A stretch of DNA of 64,000 bases. Origin: Coniella vitis (Eukaryota > Ascomycota > Sordariomycetes > Diaporthales > Schizoparmaceae). Shown piece after piece: positions 34,029 through 46,427 of the stretch. Every line of letters begins with the position of its first letter. Within the stretch, counting starts at the first letter, position 1. Below the pieces are notes generated by a model. It was given only the letters and a program-made list of their open reading frames with translations. It had not been told where the DNA came from and did no database searches. The stretch lies in assembly GCA_011317545.1 (NCBI GenBank), contig WUJK01000008.1, positions 372,001 to 436,000 of the forward strand. The letters run 5' to 3'. The position numbers and the translations under genes are program-made.

Positions 34029-37000
34029 CTCGAGCAGTCTGACTGCAAACTGGGATATTGCTGGACAGACTTGTGCGTTGGGACAGAGCAGAGCCAGTAA
34101 GAACCGGACGACTGTCTGCGTGCGTTGGCAGGATAAAGAGGAGCCTGCTAGCCGAGCCAGTTAGTCTCTGAACCAGTTTTAATCCTATTGCTGCGACACA
34201 CACCCACGCGTTCCTTGCTCAGACAGGTCCAGCGAGCAGTAGCTGCTGGCTGGGCCTTTTCTTTTTTTCCTCTCACCCAAAGAGAGCTGGTGGAAAGAAA
34301 TGGCCCAGTGCGAGAGTCTGCGTGCCACAATTGCGCAGCAGAGTAAGCCAAGGCGCGCCACGTCCAAGAGTCCGAAGCGAGTAGCAGCAGCGGGTCAATC
34401 GCATCGACGGTGAAAAACGACTATGCTGCCCCATCTCGGAGCATGCCGGGGCGCGGCAGTCGACGAGGGCAGCGTTACTTATACTTTGCAAGACGACGAC
34501 CCTGGCTGGTGCACCGGGGGAGGGTGGACCGAGGGCCATTGACAACACACCACCATTTGCATTGCGTTGACGAGGCTTGCCGTTGCTGGGGAATCACGAC
34601 AACTTGCATCCCGCAGATGCACCCGGTCAAGGTTCGCGGCCAGGGCCCCAAAAAAAGCTGCTGCTACATGCGACGTACTACGTCAAAGGTTGCATTCTGC
34701 CACTCGCACTACCAGCTTGCGGGTTTGACAAGGCAGGAGCCATCTAGGCCCTACTAGCTGCACCTGCTCGCTCGACACATTTCGCCTGCCTGCCTCATGG
34801 TGCTGCACTTGGGTCTGGACTACATGCCTTCCTGTCCGTCGCGATGGTGACTGCCTCTATTTTTGCGCTTTCAAGCTTGCAAACTCTGTTGCTCTCTCGA
34901 ACCCTACCTTGATGACGGCCCCATCAATTGACTGTCGCTGGGTATTGTGAATCGTGTTATTCCCAGGCTGTGACAAGGCTCTCTACCGAGCCTAGAGACA
35001 ACAATACCCTGCTCTGCGGCGGGGATCTGGAGATAGACCCTCATCGTTACCGTTGTCGCCGCCGCCGCCGCCGCCGCCGTCGCCTCCTCCGACCACCTTA
35101 TGTACTTGCTCCTCCTGGTCCGCCTGCGTCCTCCCAACTTTACCCTCCCTGCTTCTTCGAGTTTTGTACGCGAGCAATTGCTAAGATATTTTCATCTCTC
35201 CAGCGTCGAAACGTGGCTCCACAAAGCCACGTTAGCCCTGAGCCAAGCTGTGTGTCTGAACTTGAGCCTCTCTTCTCCACTCTTTCTTGGACGAGGTCAT
35301 GCATGGGGCCTTCCATCATGTCCTCATGCGGCACCAGCACGTAATGAGGTGGCAGCACTGTACGCCGAGACACGGAACCATTGGGGATATGGTTCGGACT
35401 TGGTTTGAGCGTGCACAAGGGATATGTTGACTAGATCTGACGCTGGCTACCGGCTGATGCAGGGAGCGTGGTCGATTCCTGCACGTACAGTACAGGATCC
35501 TCGACGGTGACGAGCGTGCGCTTTTGCATTAACGGCGATCACTTCCACGAATCTCGTCTGCGGATCCAGGACTCGAGCGCCCCCCAGCACACTTGTCCAA
35601 AGTATGTATGTACCCTATACTCTTTTCTTTGTAGCCAAGGCTTTAGTAACATCACTGCATTTATACTACACACACATAGCTCTAGGTACACTAGCTGTCA
35701 ACATCAAGAACCCTTGCCTGATTAGGGCATTCACGGCTCCATCACGCCGCCACACGAACCATGAGCAGTGCGAACACGCTTGAGCATGGTGGTGCGATCT
35801 ACCCGTTCCCAATCGCATCCTGGTCGGGTTCCCATCTCTTTGATACATTTCGTATCACACGGAACAATGCACTTCATGACCGACTCACATGTTGACATCT
35901 GTTGGCTTGCTCTGTTGGAAAGAAGAAAACAAGAAAAGAAGAGGGCAGCTGTCTCAGCTCACGGCATGGGCTCAACACCACTGTAGCAGCCTTTCCAGAT
36001 CACCGCATTCGGTCCAGACGCTCCATACTTGAATGCAGTGTCCAGGACCAATACAGTGAACACGTTACAATTCAGTCTCTTTTGGGGCTATTGGGATACT
36101 ATTGAGGCTCTGTAACCCTTCACCGGTTTGATGACCTACATTAGACCCAGCAGATCTATCACCTGCATGGTTGAAGTGAAAAGAAAGTATCCTTAACGGA
36201 AATGGCGAATCGCCTCGGCAGTGAGGTGTTGGGGTGACGCTGATTGGGATTGGGTCGACGCTCCACCCCAACGCTCCTCTTCTGGTGCTTCATTCCCGCG
36301 TCGCTCTCGTCGATTCTCCGCATCAAGCATAGATGCAAGACACCAGGTCGCTCAACTGTGGACACATAAAAGGAAAGATACGGTAGCATTGTGGAGGCAA
36401 ATAGGGTGTCAACCCGCCCGCGAACAACTCATACTTGCAGTGACTGAGAGTCACAGTATCAGACGACAAAGCAAGCCGGCCCACTACACTGATGTGCAGT
36501 TACCCTTCCACAAACCCTCGCCGCAGCTGGTCTGGCGAATAGTGTTCGATCGGAATCGTGTAGGGGTCGGTAGCGAACCACAGCTCTCCGGAAGATGTGG
36601 TGCCTGTGCCGCGGTAGTACACTGCGTAAAGGTGTGGTTGGCCAATTTACCACACAAGCCCTCAGGAAAATCTGCAACTGTACCGTTGAGACAAAGCTCG
36701 CAGGCGCCGGCCCAAGATTTGGCAGAACAAAGTGCTGACCATATGGCAAGGCATTGCTCCTACCAAAACGACCTGTCTCTCAAAGTGACTCGCAAGGGCG
36801 CAGAATTATTCTGAAGCAACATGACAGGCTTTGACGTGGCCTTGCTTGCATTCAAGAGCAATCGCATTCATGTGGACGGCTGTCCTCTACCTCAAAGTCT
36901 CGGGGTCAAACTCTGTCTATGACGATAGTGAAGGGGGACATTGGCTCGGAGACACCGCCTAAACTTGGTCGAGGGCCCGCTCAATCCTTGCAGGTTAGAA

Positions 37001-38200
37001 CGCTGTGTGTACAACGAATTACAACACTTTTGACCGAAAATTCAACACAGGAGTGCCCACACTGTCGGCAAAAAGCCCAACAAGGCAGCTAAGTAGGGGG
37101 TTTTTCTAGGCTCTGGCCACACCAGCTTTCGCACCTCCCTGCGAAGACAAGGGCTCAGAAGACGTCAGGTGAGGAGACAGGTGATGCCCAATGGGTGGAC
37201 CCTAGTGTATCTGCTGCAGATGAAAGGCCGGCACCAGAGGCCGATGGCTGGCGGGTAAACTGAAAGCAGAATGCCGCGTCAAGCTCAATGATACCTCGCC
37301 TAGGATCAAGACCTCAGACACTCCAATTGCATGGTTCTATGAAGGCAGGACATGTTTACCCAATCGACATGCACATGAGCTGATAAACCTGGTTACCGGA
37401 ATAGGTACGCAAAACAGCGCTCAAGCTCGGCGTACTCTAGCTAGCAGATCACATCAAGGCCAAACTCAAAATGCAAGCAACGACCTTCTAACGAGACCCT
37501 CTGCCCCAAAGAGCAAAATCACGAAAAGGGCAATGAAAATGCGCAAGATCCTGCCGACGTCCTCGCTATATCGTGCAAGAAACGGTATTTCGAAGGCTTT
37601 AGTAGATGTGATGTATTGGAGAGGAATCAAGGAAGGAAAAAAATCCTCATGGAGCCCAGACCTTACCGTGGCCCGGGTCACTCTGGCTCTAATTCAGCAT
37701 TGTAGCTGCGGTGGCTCTGCCAAAAGCATCGGCGCTACGCTTACTGAAGTAGGGGACAACACTTTTAGAACGATTGTGATCACATTCAAGCGAGCTTGTG
37801 TTGCCGGCCTGATATGGTGGCCCGTTGTGGCCGACCCTACCTCAGCCTTTCTATAGTCTGCCGCGCTTACTGACCAGTACTCGAGCAGTTGTTCACTCGC
37901 TTCAGGAAAATTGAGAGGGTTTGATCACCAACAATGACTTTCAAACCATTTCTCACATTACGAAGCTTTCCAGCGTACCTTCACTGGTCGCCAAGGTACC
38001 AAGGCTGAGGAATTGCTCGCTTAGGCTACAAGGTAACCAATGAGAAGCTAGAACCGTCTCACAAGTGTGCTGCACTCCACATGGCCGACTACCAATCAAA
38101 TCAAGCCAATTGAGCAGCTGATTTCCAAAATAGGCAACTCGCCTGGGACCACAATTCTCAGGCGCAAGGCTGAGTCGACGCAGTTCATTCGACCCCACGC
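34029..38200. other. Gene desert, first half
   Basis: No confident gene in over 4 kb. A CCG/CGC run lies at about 35060-35085. A Cys-rich open frame on the minus strand at 36484-36759 is noted among the findings but not called. Other frames (for example plus 36221-36814) lack domains. No transposase, LTR or long terminal inverted repeat was recognised. Confidence 0.5.
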
Positions 38201-41200
38201 TCTCCTAACTTGTTGGTCCTATCATCGCCCGGGAATACTCTCGGAAACAAAGCAATAGCCTTTATCGACACTTGTGATTCCTATGAGCCCTGGACAAACT
38301 TTGAACATTCACTCTTTGGGGGCCTCGTCGGCTATCTCACGCGGCACAGATCGAATCCTGGTACAATTACATGAACATGGTCGGCTACTTGTCCGAGCAG
38401 CTCGCATAGCCGCAGCAAGAGCGAAAAGACACGACTGAAGCTTGCAGTGCATGTCTGGTGCAGGGCGGTGGGTGCAGGGCGCCAGCCGTACATGCGGAGA
38501 AGCTGGCATATTCTTTAACCGTACAGAGTGCCGTAGCATTCTTGCTTGGAACAGAAACCAGTGTATTAATTCGAGCTTCCGTATAGAAGCATTCAACATG
38601 AATGTAATGCACCGGATATTGATGCATTTTATGCCTTGATCGACCATCGCGCTGTTAGACAAAGAAAGAAACAAAGGCCGTCCAGTCAGACACATGCAGG
38701 TATGGCAGCCTCCCTTGAGCTCTGCAAGCGCGGAGACAGCACGACAACAATCTACTAGCATTGGTGTGAGAATTGCGCCAATGCGGTGGAATCAGCTCAA
38801 CTGTGGCTCGAGTTTGAGCTTGCCATGTCATGATTTATCTTTTTCTTCTTTACATTGCCCCGTTGCTCTTGTTGTTCCTGATGGACTAGTCTCTCGAAGA
38901 CTGATTTGACAGACCTTCCAGCCAAGTGCGGGTAGAATCGCTTCAGGTAACAGCGGCATGTGCAACCCTACTATTTGACTCCTCAGGGGTTCGGAAGACA
39001 CCCGCAGACCCGGTGGGACGAGGCTGACTAGGCATAGTCGCATTGCAACTTTTCATGAGGAAGGGAGGGGGGGAAACTGGTGCACGGAAAAGCCGGAAGA
39101 CTGTGTGTTTTGTGGACACCCACACCCGCATGTGCTAATCTTGCGTCTGGTGCACAACAGCGGCATGAGTCTGGGCAATGCTTTCGGTGGGCACGTCACA
39201 CTTGCAGTGGGCACATGTGAGGATCTCAAGTGTTGCGAAGTAGTAGGTTCCTTCGCTTTGGTTGGCGGGGAAGGTTCGAGAAAGGAGGAGGGGGATCGTG
39301 TTCGGATGGAACGTCGGTGTGATGGTTCAGTCCGTTCTTTTATTGTTTTTTCCTTTCTTTCTGATGTTATCGTGTTTGCTAATAAACGTGCATATTCATA
39401 CATAGTAGGGATAAATGAATCGCTACCAGCGTCATACAGCAGCGGCCTTTGGGTTCCGTCGGCTGCTCTCAGATTATACATATATATATGTATATATGAC
39501 CTTGTTAAAAGGGCCGCAGTGCCTTCATAAAGTAGCAGCGCGACCAGCCATTACATGCAGTTCGTACAGTACTGTACAAGGTACTTTTAATATACGAGTA
39601 CCATGGTACCAGTGGTACATAGTTGAGTAGTATATATACAAGGTGCATTTGATTCTCATCTGTCGCCCCACGCTAGCCAGTGGATTGGGGGGCTTACTAC
39701 CCTTGTCAATGGCGGGGTGTCAATGCCACACTGGAGGGCTTTTTACCTTACAAAAGAAGAAGAGATGATAACAGCAAGACAAGTTGAGGCTGGGGGGACT
39801 CTTACAAGCAGAATTCGAGAGGAGGCGAAAGAAGAAGAGAAGGGGTGCAAGGGGGATGGAGAACTGTGCACTCGACAGGCGGTTCTGTTGAGAAATACTT
39901 TTTTCTCGGGGGGGGGGGTCATCCATTATTGCACGAAATTCATACTCATGTGAGTGTAGAAGTGGTGGTTATTGGGGTTGCGGGGCTTGGGGTTTGACGA
40001 GCGATGAAAAAGATGCCAGAAAATCCAACTTCCACTTGGGTTCTGAAGCAGAATCGCAGAATCGACATTATATGTGTAGTGGTCGAGGTTCGAGACGGAG
40101 CAGCAAGTCGTGCGTACAAGTCGAAGGGGGGATTATCGCAAACAAACTTGGATCGTAGCTGAGATGACACTGATCCCACAACACGGATATTCTTGAGGCG
40201 AAAGAAATCCGACGCCGCCGCCGCCGACGACGACGTCGACGAGGGACTTAACGTAGTCGTCCCTTTTCCTTACCCCGCATTCCCGCCCTGTCCTGCCCCA
40301 ACGTGGCGCGGGCCGAGTCTTGAGGCGCAGTATGTACAGGGATGAACCCTGAAGAAGAGAAAGAGCTCACATCGTACTATGTAAGCATCACAAGAGTCCA
40401 GCCATTGCCTTGTGCATATGTAGATAGTGTACATAGCGATGGTTGGAGGTGCTTGAAAGGCATAACGAGAAGCAAGAGGGAAAAAGAACAAAGGAAGAAG
40501 GCAAGAAAGAGAGAGAGGGATGCGAAGGAATATTGCGTTTGGCGACCGAAAAGAATAGGATGAAACCGGTCAAGGTGAGCACATGTGATTTACCCGCATT
40601 GCTAAGAGGCTTTGTTCCAAATTGGCCACAGCCTCGCTCCTGTCGCAAACTTGTCAGTGCCGTTGCGGGTGATCACTCCGCTTCTGTATTGCCCTATTTG
40701 AGTGCAAGGCTATGATGACTGAACGTTCTTCAAGAACGAATCGTCACTTCCATGGTTGTATTCGATCAAGTGCACTCTCATGGGCAATGGAAAGCGCTTG
40801 CAGAAGGAACCCCCCACCCGGGCCAACCGCACTTCTTGCCCAAAAAGAGGATATGACCCCTGAGCTCTTTTCTAACCGCGTTGACCAGCCCATCCCTGCA
40901 ATGACGCAGGGTGTTTCAACGTCAGTCGTTTGCATGCGGGCAGGAGCGAATTGCCATGTGCGTGCTGCTTGTGCTCAAGTTTGCTTGCGCCTGCTGCGAA
41001 ATAGGAAAGGGACCACTGACAGGGTGTGGTGGCTTTTTCTGATTCAGAAAGAGCGAAAAGAAACGGAGCAGGTACACGTGAGCAGAGCGTAGTATTGTTT
41101 CGTCCAAGGACACCCACGTGCCACGACAGCTACAAAGCACACCCGCCTTGTTAGCTTCGATCGCACCGCGTCGCATCATGAGAGCCAGAGCCAGAGCCAG

Positions 41201-42269
41201 GGCCGTAGCTGGGGTTAGAGCCAAGACCAAGGCAGAAAGCTGGACCGAGGCATGGCCAGGACAGCCGACGAGCCTGGCCTGGCTTGGCCTGGCGTACTGT
41301 ATGCTGTGCTGCGCTGTGCTGTGCTGCGCCGTGCTGACGTCTGACGCTGGACACATTCGGATCAAACCCGTCACACCTCGTTTTCACACCCATCTCTGAA
41401 TTCTTGTTACAAATCACTTCATAACCTACGACGGCGACGACAACGACGACAACTAACCAGCCAGCCTCCTCTTTCCTCCCTGTTTCCCAACTATAGGTAG
41501 ATTGCGTGTTGAATCACACGATAGCCTCAGGTAGCGGCCATCCACGCTCCTCTACGCGCTCTATTCGGGCAACCACTTCGCGCTTCGCGCTCGAACATTC
41601 CTCCTCTTGAAGCCTGCTGCAATCGAGTCGAATCTTCCATCTGCATCCTGCGCGCCGTCCGTCCTTTTATTTTATCTACAAGGTACGGTATTCACTATCT
41701 CTGTCTCCTGCTGGCGCGTAACCTGCAAGAGAAAAAAGGACCTGTTGCTGGCGGGCCTGTTGCGAGGCCGTCGGCAGACTGCCAAACTGCTTGACTGACC
41801 AAGCATATCCATCCAGCCTTATCACCGACCGTCCTTTCGCCCCATCGCCCCCGAAAGAGCAAGCCTGAGCAGGTCTGGGATGTTCCCTTCGGCGGCGATT
41901 GCTCCACCACTCCGGGAGATTGCCCTGTAACCGCCGAATCCGCCCAACGAGGCCCCCACCCCGGGTGCCCATTTCCTGGGCCACTGCTGGATGCCATCAC
42001 ATCTCGAAGCGCCCGACATTGTCTCCACCTACATAGTACAGAGCACGCCCTGTTCATTCTGTCTGTACGCCCGCCAGATCCTCCTAAGCCACCGAGATCT
42101 TCTTACGCAAGGCCTGGGAATATTCCCCGCGAGCCGCCCCGTGCCCACCCGGGATATAACACATTTTCCACGCGAGATTACACACAAAAACGCCTCCATT
42201 GTACACACTGTGTCTTCCTTTTCCTTGCCTGTCAGAGAGACAGACAAGGCTGTCGCGAAAGCGGTGACA
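38201..42269. other. Gene desert, second half, with the leader of the F-box gene
   Basis: Simple-sequence features: GTAC-rich palindromes at 39563-39616, a G homopolymer at about 39909-39917, CCG/GAC triplets at 40210-40240, AGAGCC repeats at about 41181-41210 and TGTGCTGC repeats at 41300-41335. Octamer copies lie at 39400, 40375 and 42031. From about 41400 the sequence is C/T-rich and is probably the leader of the F-box gene. Confidence 0.5.
39563..39616. repeat. Cluster of GTAC-centred perfect palindromes
   Basis: Contains GTACAGTACTGTAC (14 bp, perfect) and GTACCATGGTAC (12 bp, perfect) within about 55 bp, plus further GTAC words (AAGGTACTTT, AGTGGTACAT). It lies in the gene desert and no protein site is known to me. 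Confidence 0.7.
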
Positions 42270-43999
42270 ATGGCCGAGGGCCATGCAAACGCACCACACG
42301 GCACGTCTGAACGGGAGGTTGACGTGCCCTCACCTTCAGATATGCACTCCGCTCCATTAGCATGTGCAGCTGTCGACATTGCATTAGGCCCCACTCGCTT
42401 CCACCAGATTCACGAGGTCGTCGTGGACGCTGGGCGACAGCCTGCGCCAGGACCAAACTGGGTCAGTGCTGGAATGTTCGGAACACCCTCCACACAAGGG
42501 ACAAGCGATACAGAGCGGCTGGCGCACCAGACCAACTTTTCTCAGTTCACTCTGTCAGCGGCGCCGGCAGATGTAGCTTGCAGCCCGCAAGCCTCATCTG
42601 CAACGGCACCGCGCGGCCTCGTCCCGGACGCTTCCGAGAGTTATGAGCAGCCTTGCTCCAGCTGTCCTGATACCACTGCCGTTGCTGCCACACCTGCAAG
42701 CTCAGGTTCACCTGCATGGCAAGTTGTTGCTATGCAGTCTTGCTTGTCGGTCGGAGCATGTCCTCAGGTCGCCACAGCCTGTCGCTCACTAGCCGGGGAT
42801 GCCCAATCCGCCCCACCAATATCACACGAGTATGTACGTGAAGAGACGAGAATGAGAGATGCACGACTCCCTGCCGCCGAGGACAGTGGACGCCACCCAA
42901 TGCAGCTGTCCGTTGCGCGGCCCCGGTCTTCTATCCCCTTTGTACCTGGTTGCGAGTACGAGTACAGCGCTGCTATTGCCGATGCTGCTGCTGCTGCTGC
43001 TGCTGCTGCTCGACAAATTGATACCCACATGTCACAACCATCAAGCCTGGCAGATCTGCCAAACGAATTGCTCGTTTATATCCTTGGTTTTTTGGACGTG
43101 TCTGATTTGCTGGCCGCATCCAGAGTAAGTGCATTGTTGTCCGCCAAAGAAAACGCCACACGAGCAAGCCTGCATTGCATTCCCACCCACCCTCACATAG
43201 CGTATCACAAGTATTCTGCGCCGCAACGTGCCTTGGCCGTTACCTGCCATGTGCGCCCGTCCCTAACAAGAAGTAGCAGCAGAATCCTGATAGACCTTGG
43301 CGAGAACAAGCTCGAAATCCAACACGCATCCACTTACGCAACCTCATTGCAACCATAGCGTCTTCATTACCCTACACAAGCAATTAGCCCTTTCCTCTTT
43401 GACCCCTTGTGTGACCGAACAATGCGTCATGTCCTGGTCATTCCATGTCTGGCTAACCACAGCCTTGTTGTTTTATTTTCGCTTCGACCAAATAGATATC
43501 GCATCAGTTCCGCTCGCTGGCCCTTGCGCCAATTGTCCATCGCCGGCGCTTGCGTCACGCCCGCGCCGCTCTCCCGCCTTTGCTACTAAGCCCTTCGCGT
43601 CCGTCCCTCGCCGACCTGATTGCTCGGTCCATCTTTCTCACCAACACGACCGTCGTCTCGCGCAGGCTCGCCCGCAGCCTCACGGCTATCCGTCTCTCAC
43701 GCCGTCTTGCTGTTCGCCCACCGCCCGAGGCCCTTGTCGCTCGGTCCGTCCTCCCTGTAGAGTGTCTTCCGGGCCACGCGCGGGGGGTGGCGCCTGCGTT
43801 GGTAGCCAAAACAAGGGCCGTGGAGCGGGAGCGAGTCAAAGACGACCTCAGGCGGTGGGTAGGTAGTGTATGGGAGCGACGGTGGAGAGAGAAAGCCGAG
43901 GACTGCAGAAGGTGGGAGGAGAGGAGTGGAATTGGTCGAGTGTGGAAGTTGAGGAAATTCTGGGAGCGCGTTGGTAGAGGGGAAGTTGGTGTGCTGTGA
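42270..43999 (+). CDS. F-box protein with disordered N-terminus
   Basis: Two exons: 42270-43124 and 43496-43999, giving 452 aa. The intron is 371 bp, long for this window, with GTAAGT and AATAG borders. Without splicing the frame runs on to a stop at 43358 and the F-box is cut in half. Joined, it reads SLADLPNELLVYILGFLDVS, then DLLAASR-ISHQFRSLALAP (about 255-300). The C-terminal region (PSLADLIARSIFLTNTTVVSRRL) matches a fungal F-box family usually left unnamed. Residues 1-250 are low-complexity Ser/Pro/Ala with a poly-Ala tract from a CTG/GCT run at about 42984-43010. The ATG at 42270 is chosen for its good context (GTGACAATGGCC); an in-frame ATG at 41991 would add 93 unlikely residues. 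It probably binds Skp1; its target is unknown. Confidence 0.8.
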
Positions 44000-44984
44000 T
44001 TGAGTATGGCGGCCACAGCTTGTGATGGATGTAAGATACAAGCAGGGAAAAGAGCAGGAAAAAGACCAGGGAGGGTCAGGAGATGAAAGAGATGCAAGAT
44101 TTTATCCCTTTCGACACGGCACGGTGCTATGACCTCTCCCTTGCTGGTGTATGTGAGTATTTAGCGTTTCTTGGTGCAGTTTTGGGGTGTTCTCTATTTT
44201 TTAAGGACTGACTGATCAACGGGCTAAGGATCTGGCATGTACTGGGCGTTATGAGCCTGTTGGCTTGATATTTGCATGGGTGCCTGGCGAGTTATGTTTA
44301 TAATGCATTATATAAGATATAAATCATGAAGTACGAACTATTAAGAATTGCTTCGATCGCCATGGAGATACTACTGGTATGTTTAGGTCCAGTCTTGGGA
44401 CGGCAGATAGTTGGACGTGAACTCCTTTCTTTCTTTTTCCCCTTCCTCCTTTTTCTTTCTCTTTTCTCGGAGGTATATTGATGATGCTGTAGTGGGTTGC
44501 AAAATATTATTCGAGGATTCTTCATAGTTCCAGGCTTTGATAGGTCCAGATTCGGGACACCAGGAGATGAGACATGTTCAGAAGCATTCAGAAAAGCATT
44601 ATCTTTTTATATGAATCCTGGAATATTCAGTGGACTTTGTTCCTGGGTAACACTAACTAATTTTCAAATACCAAGTAGCCGCATATTCACACAAAGGCAG
44701 AAATGTCATGAATCTCATTGAGCTGTGTACTTCGATTGCAAAGTGCTGATATATTTCCCTCGCTTGCTAATATGTTGTTGAATAATAACAAGGACAATCA
44801 CAAACGCCAATGCTAAGTTTGTGTAAATGAACACCCCCCCAAGGATTGACCAGCGTTGCTCCATTCCATGCCGTTGGATGTAATGCAAAATGTATCTTGC
44901 TCATCGCCTGGTCTTCGTGACCAACATTGACCGAGGTTCCGACGGAGAGACAGACAAGCAGCCCTGATAAATGTGCTAGGGCCA
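44000..44984. other. Convergent intergenic region, no supported gene
   Basis: Shared 3' flanks of the F-box gene (+) and the ZNF830-like gene (-). AT-rich between 44290 and 44780. No coding frame supported. Confidence 0.6.
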
Positions 44985-46427
44985 CTAGGCTCTGAAGCGG
45001 AAACCTGCCCAATCATCATCGTCGTCATCATCACCATCGTCATCGTCTTCATCGTCATCATCCTCTTTCTCTACTGGATCATCTTGTCCAGCACTACTAT
45101 TGACAATTGCTTCTTTCTCCATCCCAATCTCCGTCTCTTTCTCTTTTACATCATTTCCACCACCACCACCACCAGCAGTTACGTCCGCCGCCGGCCCCAA
45201 ACTACCTCTCCTTAGTGCCTCCCTCTTCTCTCTAAGCCTGCGCACCCGCGCCTCCAGTTCCTCCATCTCCTCAAATTCCGTCTCCAGTGCTCGTGTCGCT
45301 TCTTCCTTGTCGTCTTCAATATCAATATCTGCTTGGGTTTTCTTGGCTTGTTGTTCCTCTTCAGCCCTTTGTGCGGCGATTTGCTCGGCTGTCATTGGTT
45401 GGGCGGTGATTACTGCGTCGTTGTTCGTGCTTCCGGTAGTAATGGTGGTAGGTGGCGCCGGTGGACCAGTTGTATTAACGACTTGGGCTTCGAAAGCTGC
45501 CCACTCGTCGTCGTCGTCTTCGTTATTTGTCGTTGTCGCCGTAGACGGCGCTCCTGTTATCGTTGTGGAAGATGATGGGGCACGGCCACCGGCTGACGCA
45601 AGACTGTTATTTGTGATCGTAGTCGTCGTCGCGAATGCTGCTCGTGGCGCTTGCTTGGAAGAGCCTTCGCCGCTCCCGCCTTCTAGCGCCGGTCCCAGCG
45701 GACTCCGCCCGACGGATGTAGCCTTGGGCGTTGAGTTTGTCGATGTCGCGCTTGCGCTGGGTGTAGCGGGTCGAGAGGGGATCTGCAGCTCCACACCATG
45801 GGAGGGCGTCCCCGACGTCCGCCGTAGGAGATCAGGCGGTGATCCTGCTGCGGTGGGCGCTACTGGTGTCCTTCGGTTCGATATGGATGAGGAACCCGAT
45901 GGGTCCATGCCCGAGTCGGAACTGGGTTTACTCCTTTTGTGCAGTCTTGGCTCCGCATAATTATTCTCGTCGTCGTCGTCGTCTTCTCCGTTACCATATC
46001 CACCCTCTCCAAAATCGTTGCCGGCTGCAGCAAACTCGCCTTGGTCCTCTTCTGACTCTGCCATCGTCACATCATCATGCTCCTCCTGCTTTCCATGCTT
46101 GCGCTTTTGTCCCCCTGCTCCGCTGATAATCTGCGCCAAAAGCGCCTCATCACTCAATGTCTCCTTGCTGCTGTCGCCGGTAGTCTTGTGCCTTCTTTCT
46201 GGGATTGGAGCAGCCGCATGATCACCCACGCCTCGCGCCTTCTGCTGCGCTAGGATGCGTTGTCTGTGGCCAAGGCTGCGCACGTGACCCTCCCAAAGAG
46301 CATCGCTTCGCAAGGTTTCGTGGCAAATGGTGCAAGACAGCTTGCCTGTGTCGGTGTACAAGGCGTGCGGGTGGTCGATGCGGCGCGCGGCGCGCTGTTG
46401 GCGAAGGAGGGCGCGGGCGTCGGCCAT
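44985..46427 (-). CDS. C2H2 zinc-finger / coiled-coil protein, ZNF830 (CCDC16)-like
   Basis: 480 aa, single exon, ATG at 46427. The N-terminus MADARALLRQQRAARRIDHP leads into one C2H2 finger with ligands Cys32, Cys35, His48 and His54 (CTICHETLRSDALWEGHVRSLGH pattern, C-x2-C-x12-H-x5-H), the U1-type spacing used by RNA- and splicing-linked fingers. The middle is disordered, Ser/Thr-rich and acidic. A coiled coil (EEMEELEARVRRLREKREAL) lies near residue 390. The C-terminus is a long Asp run ending DDWAGFRFRA. In animals ZNF830 associates with spliceosomal complexes; a nuclear RNA-processing role here is inference. Divergent from MED7 with 863 bp between start codons. The plus-strand frame opposite (286 aa) mirrors its low-complexity codons and is not a gene. 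Confidence 0.85.
   Translation of the reverse strand: MADARALLRQQRAARRIDHPHALYTDTGKLSCTICHETLRSDALWEGHVRSLGHRQRILAQQKARGVGDHAAAPIPERRHKTTGDSSKETLSDEALLAQIISGAGGQKRKHGKQEEHDDVTMAESEEDQGEFAAAGNDFGEGGYGNGEDDDDDENNYAEPRLHKRSKPSSDSGMDPSGSSSISNRRTPVAPTAAGSPPDLLRRTSGTPSHGVELQIPSRPATPSASATSTNSTPKATSVGRSPLGPALEGGSGEGSSKQAPRAAFATTTTITNNSLASAGGRAPSSSTTITGAPSTATTTNNEDDDDEWAAFEAQVVNTTGPPAPPTTITTGSTNNDAVITAQPMTAEQIAAQRAEEEQQAKKTQADIDIEDDKEEATRALETEFEEMEELEARVRRLREKREALRRGSLGPAADVTAGGGGGGNDVKEKETEIGMEKEAIVNSSAGQDDPVEKEDDDDEDDDDGDDDDDDDWAGFRFRA

Noticed and set aside
36221..36814. 197-residue plus-strand frame in the gene desert
   Set aside because: No recognisable domain, no signal peptide and mixed composition; not enough to call a gene.
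38330..38370. T-arm-like word (GATCGAATCC)
   Set aside because: No pairing stem and no upstream D arm on either strand.
45100..45960. 286-residue open frame on the plus strand
   Set aside because: It lies antisense to the ZNF830-like gene and mirrors its Ser/Thr/Asp codon runs; Val/Ser-rich with no domain.
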